From contig JAOCPU010000063.1 of NCBI GenBank assembly GCA_035772785.1, positions 62,001 through 126,000 of the forward strand: a DNA stretch of 64,000 bases, given 5' to 3'. Each line of letters opens with the position of its first letter. Positions within the stretch are counted from its first letter, which is position 1. The notes under the pieces are model-generated. The model was not told the DNA's origin. It ran no database searches and was given only the letters and a program-made list of their open reading frames with translations. This stretch comes from Phlebiopsis flavidoalba. Lineage: Eukaryota; Basidiomycota; Agaricomycetes; Polyporales; Phanerochaetaceae. This document shows, piece after piece, positions 48,415-60,150 of the stretch. The position numbers and the translations under genes are program-made.

Positions 48415-51400
48415 CTATTGGAAATAAAGCTGCTGAACCTCGCCCTGCGAGAACGGCAAATTGCACGCTGGACACTTGCGCTGGCGGCTTGCTATACGTT
48501 CGCTGACGCAGTTCTTGCAGAATGCTAGAGTGACATGAAGATTAGACAAAACACCAAGTAAGCCGAAGGAAATTCATACAATGCATGCATTTGGTCAATA
48601 CAGTGTTCCTCATGTTCATTCTGCAGGTCGAGCACTTGAGTATTACTCTTTAGGAACAGATTAGTGAGCAAGAATTTTCATGGTACGTATTGACGCGTAC
48701 CATGCACTTGTCCACTTCCTCTTGCAACTCAGCCTCGCGTGCACTGGCGTTCGAGTGTTGAGAATTCGCCGAAGCCTTGACCTTGGTAGCCTGCTTTTCT
48801 ATTTGATATTTTTTCCTGACCAAAGCTTCTTCCTGCTTGAGTAGGTCCTGCTTTTTGCGCTGCGCTTCGCTCGTGACCTTCTCAACCGTGTGGACGAGCT
48901 GACGTATAATTGTGAGCCGGATAACGTGAGAGAAAAAATCGGGATAACGAGCCTCGTCAACTCGCTTTTGAGCATCCTCATACCATACCGCGCGCGAAAC
49001 TGCTGAACCTCGTTAATTTGGTTCGTATACTACTTGCACTTGGCGTCATCCAATGACCACTGTAGTTTTGCAGCAACTTTTTCCAAGTGTTTCTACTCAT
49101 CAAATGAGAATACAGACGTAGGAGTTTCGAGTTCGCACATACGACGCGCGTTGAAGCGATCTGTTCAGCTTCTGAGAGCTTTTCTAAAACCTTGGCTTGT
49201 TTCTCTATCTTACGCTGATAAGGTAGATTTTGCTGCTCCAACGTGGCTTTGTCCGCCATTGCTTTGAAGTACTTGTTCTCTGCCTTGACTTTCTATTGAA
49301 CTGGATTAACATCCCACCAGCGCACATCGTCTCGGTGTTGTATGCATACCTCAGCAGTAAGCTTCTTCATTTGCTCGTCGATGGAAGAAAGATCATAGGC
49401 CTTGCTCTTCAGCTCCCGATCAAGGGCCTCCCATGCCGACGACAGCCTTTCGAGCTCCGTGTACATGGAAGATTCGGTCTGTTGCAATTAGTACATGATC
49501 AGTACGCGAGTCATTGAGAGAAAGAGTCAACCCACCTCTTCCTGCTGTTTCAGCTGGAGCCGTAAGGCTTGAAGCTCGCCGTCCTTTCTCCTCAATTCCT
49601 CCGCCATAGCTTTAGAGTCCGGGGGTAAAGTTGAGGTTGCGCCAAAAATAGCCTTGTATCGCTCCAGCTGTTTGGTAGCTACGAATAAACGTTCCTTCCT
49701 CTCAACCTCACCGATGTCTGTATTCTCGAAAGCCTGCAGACGAGTTTCTGCTGCCCTGGATGTGTGGAGTAGAATAGGTAAAAAAAACGACGGACATAGA
49801 GCCACGAAGACTTACTCAAGCCTCCTCCGTAGATCCGTTATATATGAGACATCATCCTTCGTCTTGAAGAAGAAAGTCATGAGATCTTCGTCCGATTCCC
49901 GACTCGCAAGGCGTCCCTTCAAACGGCCAACTTCCGACAGCAGCGCTGTGATGCGTTCCTGAGGGACGTCAGTCAATCACACGAGCCTGATTGCATTAAA
50001 TTACCTCTCGGGTGTCTGCTAGCTGTTTGTACTGGTTCACAAGCTGAATCTTCGACTGATCCCTTGCTTTGCGTTCCTTGAGTTCTACATCACGAGCATC
50101 GCGTTTGCTCACGTAATCGCAAGGTTTCGAGTTCTCGCTTAGAGATTATTTCTCGGAAGTCTGCCTTGATCTTGTCCACAGTTTCCTAAGCACGGATTAT
50201 ATGTCACTGGTGAAGGCGTTCCAAACGTCAATGCTTACGACTTTATCCTGGACTAGGGTCTCTATTTGATCAAGAGTGGTGTCCGCGTCCTTGTCTAATT
50301 GGACAACCTCCTGCTGAGCTGCTTCAGCCATGAGGTAGAGACGCGTGACAATCCCTCTGATCGCTTTCCAATGGGACGAGCTATATATTTGACTTTCGGA
50401 GACAGCTTTGGCCTCAAGCTTACGTCTCAGTAACATGAGCGAAACAGTTGCATAGTGTACTTACAGAGGCTTGTGCTTTGTGTAGCTCGGCTGACAAGTG
50501 AGCATTTCTCCTCTAGAAGTTCAGAGTATTTCTGTAGATGAATTGAGTCTACAGCGTCGCGTAAATCTTTGTCTGAAGATTGCGGCTCGTCGCTCGAAGT
50601 AGCATGAGCCTACCCAAGTTTAGCATGCAGTCATGCGGTGGGCAAAGAATACGCACGTCAGGGGTGGACAGTTGGGCTGTAACAGGTGGCTCAACACTCT
50701 CGGCCTTCAGTGACTTTGGGGACTCTTTATTCGGAGCACCTTGATCCGGCGTATTTATCGATGGGTTCATGGGCAGACACCGCTTTACTCTGCAAACGGT
50801 CTAACCGTCTTTCTGCAGTAGAAAGTTGTTCGTAATATTTCTTCTTCTCCGATTCAGCGGCCTGTAGCCTCGTGGAAAGAAGTGATACTTCTGCATGTAA
50901 TGAAGCGCACTGACATGCCCATTAGTGATACTCTTCACTTGTGACCAAATTCCTTACCTCTGTCTGCGCAGCTAAACATCGTTGAGTATTCTGGTCGTGA
51001 AGAAGCTGGGACCTCGCTTCGCTCCCTACTCGCACAAAAGTCCCCCAACCTCCCACACCCCCCACAAACTCTGCGACCAGCTGCTCGGTCGCGTGCATTC
51101 TGTTTCGCAAACTGCTCAACGTAAGCCGATGGGTCAGGCTCGGTGGTAACGTGTTTGGTAAGATCGAATACGTCTGAAACGTGTCAGTGGTACTGAAGAC
51201 TATGATTATAGTAATTGGTGTACCATGCGTATCGACCTCAGATGCAGGCAGCTTCTCTCGGATACTCAGCGAGCGGATGGTGCTAACAAGCTTCGGCGTG
51301 AGATAAGTCAGAGGAATATGTGAACTGAGTTTTTTGTAAGCGCACCTGTGCCCAGCACGCCTCCAAGGAAGCCAATCCCGCTTCACATGCATTCCGTCTG

Positions 51401-51679
51401 CGTTCTAGTTCAGAAATCCTAGCTTGACTCCGCTCGTTCTCTCTTGCGTAGTACTTCATACGCCTGAATATAGCGTCCTTTCTAAACGTCTAATAGCGAA
51501 GTTGATTATTAAAGTATATAGTATGGGATGTGCTCGTTCACCTCAAGACTGTCGGTATCCTTTGGCTCATCTGCGTCTCCGTTCACAGCGAGTGGAGAAT
51601 CCCGACCACTTGACAAAGCTCGCTTCTTAGACTGAGCAGCCTGTACATCATCCGCCCTTGGTCGCTTTCTAGACTCCAT
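48415..51679 (-). CDS. BRE1: Histone H2B ubiquitin E3 ligase Bre1
   Basis: Bre1 with Rad6 monoubiquitinates histone H2B, needed for H3K4/K79 methylation and transcription elongation. The start at 51679 reads MESRKRPRADDVQAAQSKKR, a basic nuclear N-terminus. After an intron comes the Rad6-binding-type helix KDAIFRRMKYYARENERSQA then LEACWAQ (about 51475-51350). Long coiled coil follows through the whole middle, e.g. RMHATEQLVAEFVGG (about 51105-51060), QLSTAERRLDRLQ (about 50840-50795), RRKDGELQALRLQLKQQEE (about 49600-49545), LERLSSAWEALDRELKSKAY (49460-49405) and ATLEQQNLPYQRKIEKQAKV (about 49255-49190). The C-terminal C3HC4 RING is complete: CSTC and LTKCMH, an intron at about 48515-48572, then FCKNCVSERIASRQRKCPAC to LYFQ with TAG at 48415-48417. 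At least ten introns and several frame breaks. Shares an upstream region with DUO1. Confidence 0.93.
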
Positions 51680-52065
51680 CCTGGAACAGACGAAGAGATA
51701 GATAAGTTAAAGTGGAAGTTATGGTGACAGCGGTGTCCGAAAGAGGACGAGTCGAAAGGAGGTTGAACCTTCAAACTCCGCTGCCCCATATTTGGTCATT
51801 GTCGCTTACGCGCCTGTGGCCACGAGATTATGACTTCCTGCGAATTCCTTTTTTGTGCGGCACACCAATGACTGCAAACATATGTCAAATATTTACCAAC
51901 AGATACGCCTACATACTAATCCCTCCCACAGGGCCACCATGATACAGCGACATGAGACTTCCTGAACATCACTTCAATTCACGTGCGGCCGCGTCTAAGA
52001 ACGCGCAGAACATCGGCGCTAGTTTAATACGCGTTACTGTCCTGCCCTTTCGCGCCTCGTTCTAC
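51680..52065. promoter_or_regulatory. Divergent promoter region BRE1 / DUO1
   Basis: About 390 bases lie between the two start codons on opposite strands. Pyrimidine-rich tracts and a TATCAAATATT-like AT stretch (about 51880-51900) are present. No specific factor site is recognised. An upstream Met in the same DUO1 frame (51952) could extend that protein. Confidence 0.45.
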
Positions 52066-53182
52066 ATGGAGTATGCTGACCTCTCCTCAGATTTCGTCGT
52101 AGATGAAAGTGGCTCTAGACTACTATCAGAATCCCTTGTACCCTCTTCCGCATCTTCAAGAAGCATTGTTACCGCACATGGCGGCGATGATCTGTCCTTG
52201 TCCGAGCTATCCTTGGATGATCCTCCTCCGGCCAAAGGCTTTCGTCGACGACCGTTCAGCCTTCTCGCTCAACCGCAGCAGTCATACGAACATTTAGCTC
52301 ATAACGAGAGCGCTATACTCGAAGAGCAAGAGGACCAAGACGCTCTAAATCATACGATTATACCAGAGGACGTGGAAAAGGCTAGGAGATTGGCGGAAAG
52401 AACCCGCGAAGAGAAGCTGCAAAGTGACTTATTCGTTCTCAAGAAATTGAACAATGCGTTTGAGATTTACAAGGAGGCCTTACGCGAGACCAAGGGTAGT
52501 ACCGAGGTGTGTCGGGTACTATCCCTCTGTAATGCCAGATATAACCAGTGTAATATAGCGTGTCGCGGACCAATTGGTCCATACCAACGCCTTGCTCGAC
52601 AAATATGTCAACATTCTGTCAAAGTCTGAAAAGGTCACTCGACTTATTCTAGACGAGAGATGGCAAGGTGCTGCCGCTGTACGTTGGGTCACTTGGCTAT
52701 CCTACTGTCAACAGTGTTTATGCTTTCCATCAGGATGAGGAGCAAGTTGAGCGTGAGGCTCAAGAAGAGATGGAGCGTCTAAAGAGGGAAGAAGAAGAGA
52801 GAGCCCGTGCTGCTCAAGTCGAGCAAGATCGTATAGAACGTGAAAAACGCGAGCGACAAGCGAAGCTGGAACAAGAACGCTCGGATAGAGAGAAAGCTGA
52901 AGCCGCCAAGGCTGCTAGTAGAGGCAGTGGGGTCAGGGGTGTTCGAGGCACGAGAGCCTCCGCGATGAGAGGTTCACGAGGTGTACCTCGTCCTGGTGAG
53001 CAGAATTGCCGAGCCGCGAAAAATAGACTTTTGACCATCTTCCAGCAGGATCAACTACAACCACCCGTAGCGGAAGTTCCCCATCCACAAGCGGGTCTGG
53101 AGGCATTCCAGTACGACGAACTACGACAGCAACTAGAGGGTCCATATCGTCTCGAGCTAGTGGGATAGCGCGGAAAACGTGA
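52066..53182 (+). CDS. DUO1: DASH/DAM1 kinetochore complex subunit Duo1
   Basis: Duo1 is a subunit of the ring-forming DASH complex that couples kinetochores to microtubules in fungi. The start MEYADLSSDF at 52066 leads an acidic, Ser-rich N-terminal arm with LSLSELSLDDPPPAKGFRRR. The conserved helical region comes next: DVEKARRLAERTREEKLQSD, then LFVLKKLNNAFEIYKEAL (52370-52495), an intron 52507-52558, LVHTNALLDKYVNILSKSEK with VTRLILDERWQGAAA (52575-52680). The -LxDxRWQGA- signature is diagnostic for Duo1. After a second intron (about 52680-52731), a highly charged Glu/Arg helix (EEQVEREAQEEMERLKREEE onwards, 52738-52915) continues into an Arg/Gly/Ser-rich basic tail. One frame break near 53000 probably moves the end from 53168 to TGA at 53180-53182 (GIARKT). 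The basic tail fits microtubule binding. Confidence 0.88.
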
Positions 53183-53351
53183 TGGTCCTCACACAGACAC
53201 CTCATACTGAGTTTATGAATACAAAACTATTGACACATTAATCATCATGTAAATTACAAGGAATTCGTCGTCGAAGGCAAGTCTAATGTAGAATAAGTTA
53301 AACTCCAGGATCCAGTGTCCGCAAAAATGGTCATAGCGATGGAAGGAAGGC

Positions 53352-55442
53352 TCATTCGGCAACGGTGACTGTGCGAGGAGTGGGACGCGAAGGTGTCTCA
53401 GCTACACTCGTAACCACGCCCCTGAGGATACCCCACGCAGCTAACATCAACAACCACGAAGAGAAGACCAACAACCGAGCCTCCTCACCAGCTGGGCTCC
53501 TCTCCAATAGCAACTGCTTCCATCCTTTGCGCGCCGCATCAGGGTGCCCACTGGGTCTCAACTCGCATACAGAACGTCGCGTCATCTTCGAGCCATAGCC
53601 ACCGAAGCGGAACCATGTCTCCCAGGCGAGCAAGCTCACAGCCAAATCGTGGTCGTCACGAATGGGGAAATATATGCCTTGTTCGATGGGTCGTGGTGGA
53701 GCAAATGACCGGCGGGGGGAGCTATTTGATGGAAGAAAAGAGAGTTGGAAGCGGGTGAGGCGTGGATTTGATTGTGCGATACGTATGGCACCCGTCTGCA
53801 TGGTTTCCTCTCCGGGCATTTTGACTAGTGCAATGGAGAGCGTACGCAGCTTTGTCAAGTTTGCGAAGGGGCGCGCGAGAATGCCTCCTAAGATGAAGAA
53901 AAAACCAAACGAGTAATTCACTCCGTCGTCCAGAAAAACTTGATACCACTTACTAAGTAGAACGACGGCTTGCACGCACAGGTGAGATCGAGGTTTGTGA
54001 GTTGGGGGCAAGCGGATACGATGTTGCGCAATACACCGTTGGAGTCATAGCCACTCTCCAGCGAAAACGAGATAGTGAGTGACGACAAGGAACGCAGGCC
54101 GATGAGCATCGAGGAGATGGCAAGAGGTGTGAATTCGCGCAGAGCCATCGCTTCGGGACAAAGCACCAGGGTTTCGAGGGTTTTGGATAAAGGTGACGAT
54201 GAGAGTTGTGTGGAAGGGTGTTTTGGAGCCCGAGTGCATTCAGGGGTTGTCCCCGGATGCCAAGCTCGCGAAGGTGTTCGAGCCTTCCATTGAAAAGGCG
54301 GAGGTTAGGGAGGGCAGTGGGTGCCATCTGAGACAGGTCAAGGCGAGTATGTGTGAGAGTAAGCTCTTCAAGGGAAGGATGGCGTTCGAGGAACTCCACA
54401 AGGTCTTGTGACCCTTCGTGGATGTGTTCGTGGAACCAGACGGGGGTAAGCGAGAGCTTCTTGAGGTTCGGCCAGTTGCCACTGAGTAAAACGCGTAGCG
54501 TAGATGGGTTCGTCCCATTCACCCTGGATGCTTAGCGACTGTAAATTTGGAGAGCGACTAATGAGCATATCCCAGAGGCGGTCGTAAATGACGGCGTTTT
54601 CTATAGCTGAGTGAATATACAAATATTTCATATGGATGATAAAACATACCCCGCTCGGACAAATCATACCCAGCAAGGTAGTAAGTCTGCCTGAAGTATG
54701 CGGTAAAGCCGTGGAGCTTCTCGAAAGCGAAGAGCTGTCGTGGGTCAAATTAGTTACAGTGCATTGAAGAGTTCAGAGAGCACGCACTTCGCTCTTTGGG
54801 TTGGGCATAATATGCACAAAACTCGTAGCGATGTTCTTCAAGTTTGGACACCTACACGCCATGAGCAATGCATCTTCGCTCATCCTGACACGGTGAACTT
54901 ACCACCGACGAAGCTCAGACCACATACTCTCCCCCGGTACAGCAGCCAAGGCATTCCACGAGAAGCTCTTGAGTGCGTCCATGTTCTTCGCCACCTCTGC
55001 TGTCATCTGCGACACCTTCGCGCACCACTCGGCCGACTCCTCGTAACCAGCCGTGCGAGTTTCCGAAATGAAGTCCGGTTGGACCTCGAGTTGTTGCACA
55101 TGTCGTGCAACATCTGGGGTATCACGAAGCATTGCAAGGGTATCGATACATTGCGCAAATCCACACAACTTGACGGAGACATAGAGTGCAGCGAGGATCT
55201 TCGGATAGATGACCTGGGACTGGGAAGGCGCCAGTATAAGTACCGCAGCTGTGTAGATCAGGGGAGGAGTTGCTCACTGTCAACCCAAAACACAACTTAT
55301 CTGCGCGACTAGGCAGATACTCCGCAATCTCCAGCAGAATCTCGCCCGGTAAGAAAAAAAGCTCGAGGGGCGTGCATTGTTGTTTTTTGAGCGGCCCTCC
55401 TAATAGTCCCAGTGTTGAAGCGCTTGATGTAGTTCGTTGCAA
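53352..55442 (-). CDS. F-box protein with leucine-rich-repeat-like body
   Basis: F-box proteins pick substrates for SCF ubiquitin ligases; agaricomycetes carry hundreds of them. The start MQRTTSSASTLGLLGG at 55442 precedes the F-box LELFFLPGEILLEIAEYLPS, residues about 27-46, then ADKLCFGL. Exons then give FAQCIDTLAMLRDTPDVARH with VQQLEVQPDF (55165-55075), NMDALKSFSWNALAAVPGES (54985-54930), WDMLISRSPNLQSLSIQGEW (54570-54515), and LRR-like repeats: NWPNLKKLSLTPVWFHEHIH, RHPSLEELTLTHTRLDLSQM (54490-54310), LRSLSSLTISFSLES (about 54100-54055) and VSACPQLTNLDLTC. The C-terminal exon includes LAKLTKLRTLSIALVKMPGE-like text and a final hydrophobic segment, ending TVTVAE with TGA at 53352-53354. 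The late hydrophobic stretch (SSWLLMLAAWGILRGVV) could be a membrane helix, which is unusual. Several introns and frame breaks. Confidence 0.78.
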
Positions 55443-55946
55443 TGGTCATTCAGGGGAAGGACGCGGAGACTGGGAGGCGGACGATGTCTTGAAAGGTGAC
55501 GAGGGTAGAAAGGCGGCGAGAAGCTATCGTATAGAAGGGATGCAGTGCCTACTTACAGCACCGCAATCGAGGTTAAGTACAGAGTGCTTAGGCGCAGAGC
55601 CATGGCACGGAGTAAGAGTGACGCTGTCGATCCCACACAACACAAGCCAGATTCATAGATCAGATGTTGCGTATTGGCGACAAAAACCACTTTGTCAGGT
55701 CGTCGACGTAGCATCTATGTCATACAACAACAAAATACAGTGTGTGCATTATTTAGTACCTGCATGTGTGAAATGTCATCGGCAAGGCAATTTTGGCGCA
55801 ACGTCCATGAGCGATTCATGAGGTGGCAAAGAGCGACCCGGACCCAATTTAGAATGCGGCGGGGTGATACGTGTAGAGCCAAAAGTAGCATTGACAGCGC
55901 GAAAGTTTTATGCGATCGAATAGGTTTATCAAGACCTGACAACCGG
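55443..55946. other. Short gap, no supported gene
   Basis: It lies between the F-box start and the PRMT1 stop, both minus strand, so it holds the upstream region of the F-box gene. An open plus frame over 55270-55821 has no domain and appears to be chance. Confidence 0.45.
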
Positions 55947-57442
<1,496 letters not shown>

Positions 57443-58042
57443 GTGGAAGGGCCAGCGTTCGGCCATGCTCTGCAGAGTAAGATAGGAAGGCAAGTGAGGA
57501 GGGAGGCAGAAAGCGTCAAGAACCAGTAGCCGCGAGCAGGAAATCTTGAACGCGAATCTCAAAAAATCCGATCGCCAGTGTCGGCGGCTATGCTGCCACG
57601 CGCACGTCCACGTGGCTGAATATATCTGCCAATTACTCGCCGCCAACGGAAGCATTGATCCTACTAACATACACACGCCCGCAACGAGATCGCTCTCAGG
57701 TATGACAACACTCAGGCTACTTAATGCTGATTAAGACTACGAGATTTGGCATCACGCCGTGTTAAAAATGGGTAAAGTGCTTTAAATTGGGAAGAACCAA
57801 GACTGGAGGCTATCCGAGTCGGGACATGTCCAAGGGCTGGTACGAGCATAATTTGTCATGAAAGTAAGCAAAGAATGCTCGAGAAGATGTACGACGCCGA
57901 ATGATACGCAGAGCATCGTAGGTTGCCAATTCCCAAAAAGAACGCATTAATAAGTACATGTATTACAACCCCCAAAGTACCTGAAGTCTATGATACACAA
58001 TGATGATACAGAGTTGGAATCGGTCAAACATTTTAATCTTTC
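57443..58042. other. Intergenic, PRMT1 upstream side
   Basis: No gene is supported. Open frames at 57431-57734 on both strands overlap and lack domains. The rest is AT-rich. Confidence 0.45.
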
Positions 58043-58082
58043 TTAATCTTTTCCAACTAAGAACGGTTTATTAAACAGTTTT

Positions 58083-58113
<31 letters not shown>

Positions 58114-58412
58114 GTTGTGACATTCTGTTTGCCAACATAGGACATACTGGGGAGACACTTGTGTCGGATTGTCCGTTTCCGGCGCTCCGGGGGCTCCTTG
58201 CGTCGACGAGCCTTTGAAGTATTCTAATACCAATTGTTAGTATCAAGCTGAGCATTCGACGCCAAGTCAGACATACCTTTGCGCTGCTCAGCATCGGGCA
58301 CGACATCGGGCTTCTTTCCAGAAATCCCGGACACACCCATGTAGTCGTCCGAGTTCGTCGCGGACAGTGGTGGGGAGTTCGTGCCGAATGAGTTTCCTGC
58401 TCCAGATGACAT
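58043..58412 (-). CDS. Small hydrophilic protein of unknown function, poly-Pro tail
   Basis: Not recognised. The ATG at 58412 gives MSSGAGNSFGTNSPPLSATN, Ser/Asn-rich, followed by DDYMGVSGISGKKPDVVPDA and EQRK. A clear intron follows (GTATGT donor near 58282, ACTAAC branch sequence, TTAG acceptor near 58226). The second exon is EYFKGSSTQGAPGAPETDNP, then TQVSP and text that would reach MSYVGKQNVTTV if one base is shifted. Directly after it comes a run of 28 C on this strand (58083-58110) that would encode poly-proline and whose length cannot be trusted, so the last residues are unknown. Length about 95-110 residues, no signal peptide or membrane segment; it looks disordered. Confidence 0.5.
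58083..58110. repeat. 28-base poly-G/poly-C tract
   Basis: An uninterrupted run of 28 G on the plus strand, by far the longest homopolymer in the window. It lies at the 3' end of the small unknown gene, read there as poly-C. Its true length is likely unstable or mis-called. Confidence 0.95.
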
Positions 58413-58773
58413 GTTATGTGTTATGGTCTCGTATGAGGATTGAAAGTGAGTGATGTTGCCCGACAAAGTGCGGGATTATAAAACGAGCAACTGCTTGACG
58501 TCATAGTCTGGGACCTGCTCGCCTCTTGCTCCATCACTGGTGGCTACTTTGCGAACGACTTCCGACGGGTGACGTTGACTCGTTTGCGCGTGCAAGATGG
58601 AAGCTAGATAGAGCTAGATCTCCTTCTCTAACTAGTCCTGACGCCCGGTCGAAATGCGAACATGGCGTAGAGTGAGAAGGTGAAGGCAGTCTTGCTGATC
58701 ACTTGCGGATCACATGCACACGCGATCTAAGATCCTTCGCGACTCTCCTCCCATCGCCCAGCACGACAAAAAA
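58413..58773. promoter_or_regulatory. Divergent upstream region
   Basis: About 360 bases between the small minus-strand gene and the reductase gene on the plus strand. No recognisable element beyond an AC/CT-rich stretch just before the reductase start. Confidence 0.4.
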
Positions 58774-60150
58774 ATGAGAGTGCTAGTTACAGGTGATTAT
58801 TGTCTCTGATTAGCTATGGAATATAGCATTACAAGACATTGTTCGCTAGGTGCATCCGGCGTGCTCGGGACCGCTGTGTATGACGCGTTCAAAGCATCCA
58901 GCGATAACACGGTCCTCGGTCTCGCGCACTCGCGTCACCGAAAGGGGACCTCAAGCAACTTGATTTTGCTTAACAAAGAACAGGTCGAGACAGTGCTCGA
59001 AGAGTTCAAACCGGACTGTAAGTGGTATTAGATCCCCTTGCAGCCAGAAGTTCACGCCACACAGCGCAAAGGGGTGATCCATTGTGCTGCTGAGCGAAGG
59101 CCCGATGTTGCAGAAAAGGCATGCAATCAGCACACTCTCCCATATATTCGAACTCACCCCGAGTAATTTATATCACTTCTTAGAATCCCGAAGCCGCACA
59201 GAAAGTACAGCGACTTACGGCTCATCGCGGGTTAAACTAATCATCGTCAGCTGAACGCAGATCTCCCGGCGCATCTGGCTTGTGCTCTGGCACGTGCTAT
59301 GAAATTCAAGTTGGTGTATATCTCGACAGGTACACGGTGACAACTTCGATGTGCCCAGGGTCTTGACGCACTTAATGATCATATAGATATGTCTTTGATG
59401 GCACACATCCACCTTACCCGCCGTCTGCGCCTACCAACCCGTTGAACTTCTACGGGCGCACGAAGCGAGACGGAGAGGTTGCTGTTCTCGGGCGTCGCTG
59501 GTTCCCAGAGTATCGTTCTCCGTGTACCTGTTCTGTACATTGATTATCTCGCCCACCAAGCAGATCACTCATCCTCACGATTAGATACGGTCCCGCCCCG
59601 AGGAACACTGACACGGCGGTGAACATCTTGATTGATATTGTGTCTGATCAGAGCGGCAAGACATCCAAAATGATCACTACGCGACCAGATACCCTACGAA
59701 CGTTATCGACATCGCTGATTTTTTGGTGCGCTTGACAGGCATGTTTACATCTGAGAACTCTTGTCGACATAACCCTGATGCACAATCCCAGCAGCACTGC
59801 CGTCTACAAAGCCAATTCCGCCCATTTTGCATTACTCTGGCGGAAGAAACCGTTTACAAAGTACGAGATGTGTCTGGTCTTCGCCAAGATTCTCGGCCTG
59901 CCGCACTCACGTACATTACTGCCGACGCCGAACCGTACACTGTAAGCGGTTTTACCTGTTTCTGCTCTTTACGCCTGGGGCTGATGGGTGCATGGTACAA
60001 GGGCGAGCTGCAACAACTCGTCCGCGCGATTGTCGCCTGTATACACACGAGACAGAGGACTCATCATGGAGGGTTACGGCGGACTCGGCTGGACGCCGTT
60101 TGAGGAGTGGTGGGAAAAAAGCCGTTGCAAGGCAGCCAGTGAAATGACAA
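58774..60150 (+). CDS. RmlD-like NAD(P)-binding protein, MAT2B homologue
   Basis: Extended short-chain dehydrogenase of the RmlD (dTDP-4-dehydrorhamnose reductase) family. Eukaryotic relatives are the regulatory beta subunit of methionine adenosyltransferase (MAT2B). The ATG at 58774 gives MRVLVTG, an intron (58793-58850), then [13 protein letters not shown], completing the Rossmann GxxGxxG motif. Then [26 protein letters not shown] (58980-59020), [19 protein letters not shown] text after a frame shift (59075-59120), the [13 protein letters not shown] helix and ISTGYVFDG region (59250-59400), [20 protein letters not shown] (59428-59490, the YxxxK catalytic pair), [19 protein letters not shown] (about 59580-59635), [15 protein letters not shown] (59692-59737), YSGGETVYK and [10 protein letters not shown]. 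It ends [17 protein letters not shown] at about 60070-60120 near a run of six A, so the stop is uncertain. About six introns. Substrate unknown. Confidence 0.85.

Noticed and set aside
51270..53352. Second copy of Bre1 suggested by the coiled-coil gene at 13-16 kb
   Set aside because: The gene at 13.3-16.2 kb carries CASP/Coy1-specific segments and a membrane anchor and has no RING, so it is not a Bre1 paralogue.
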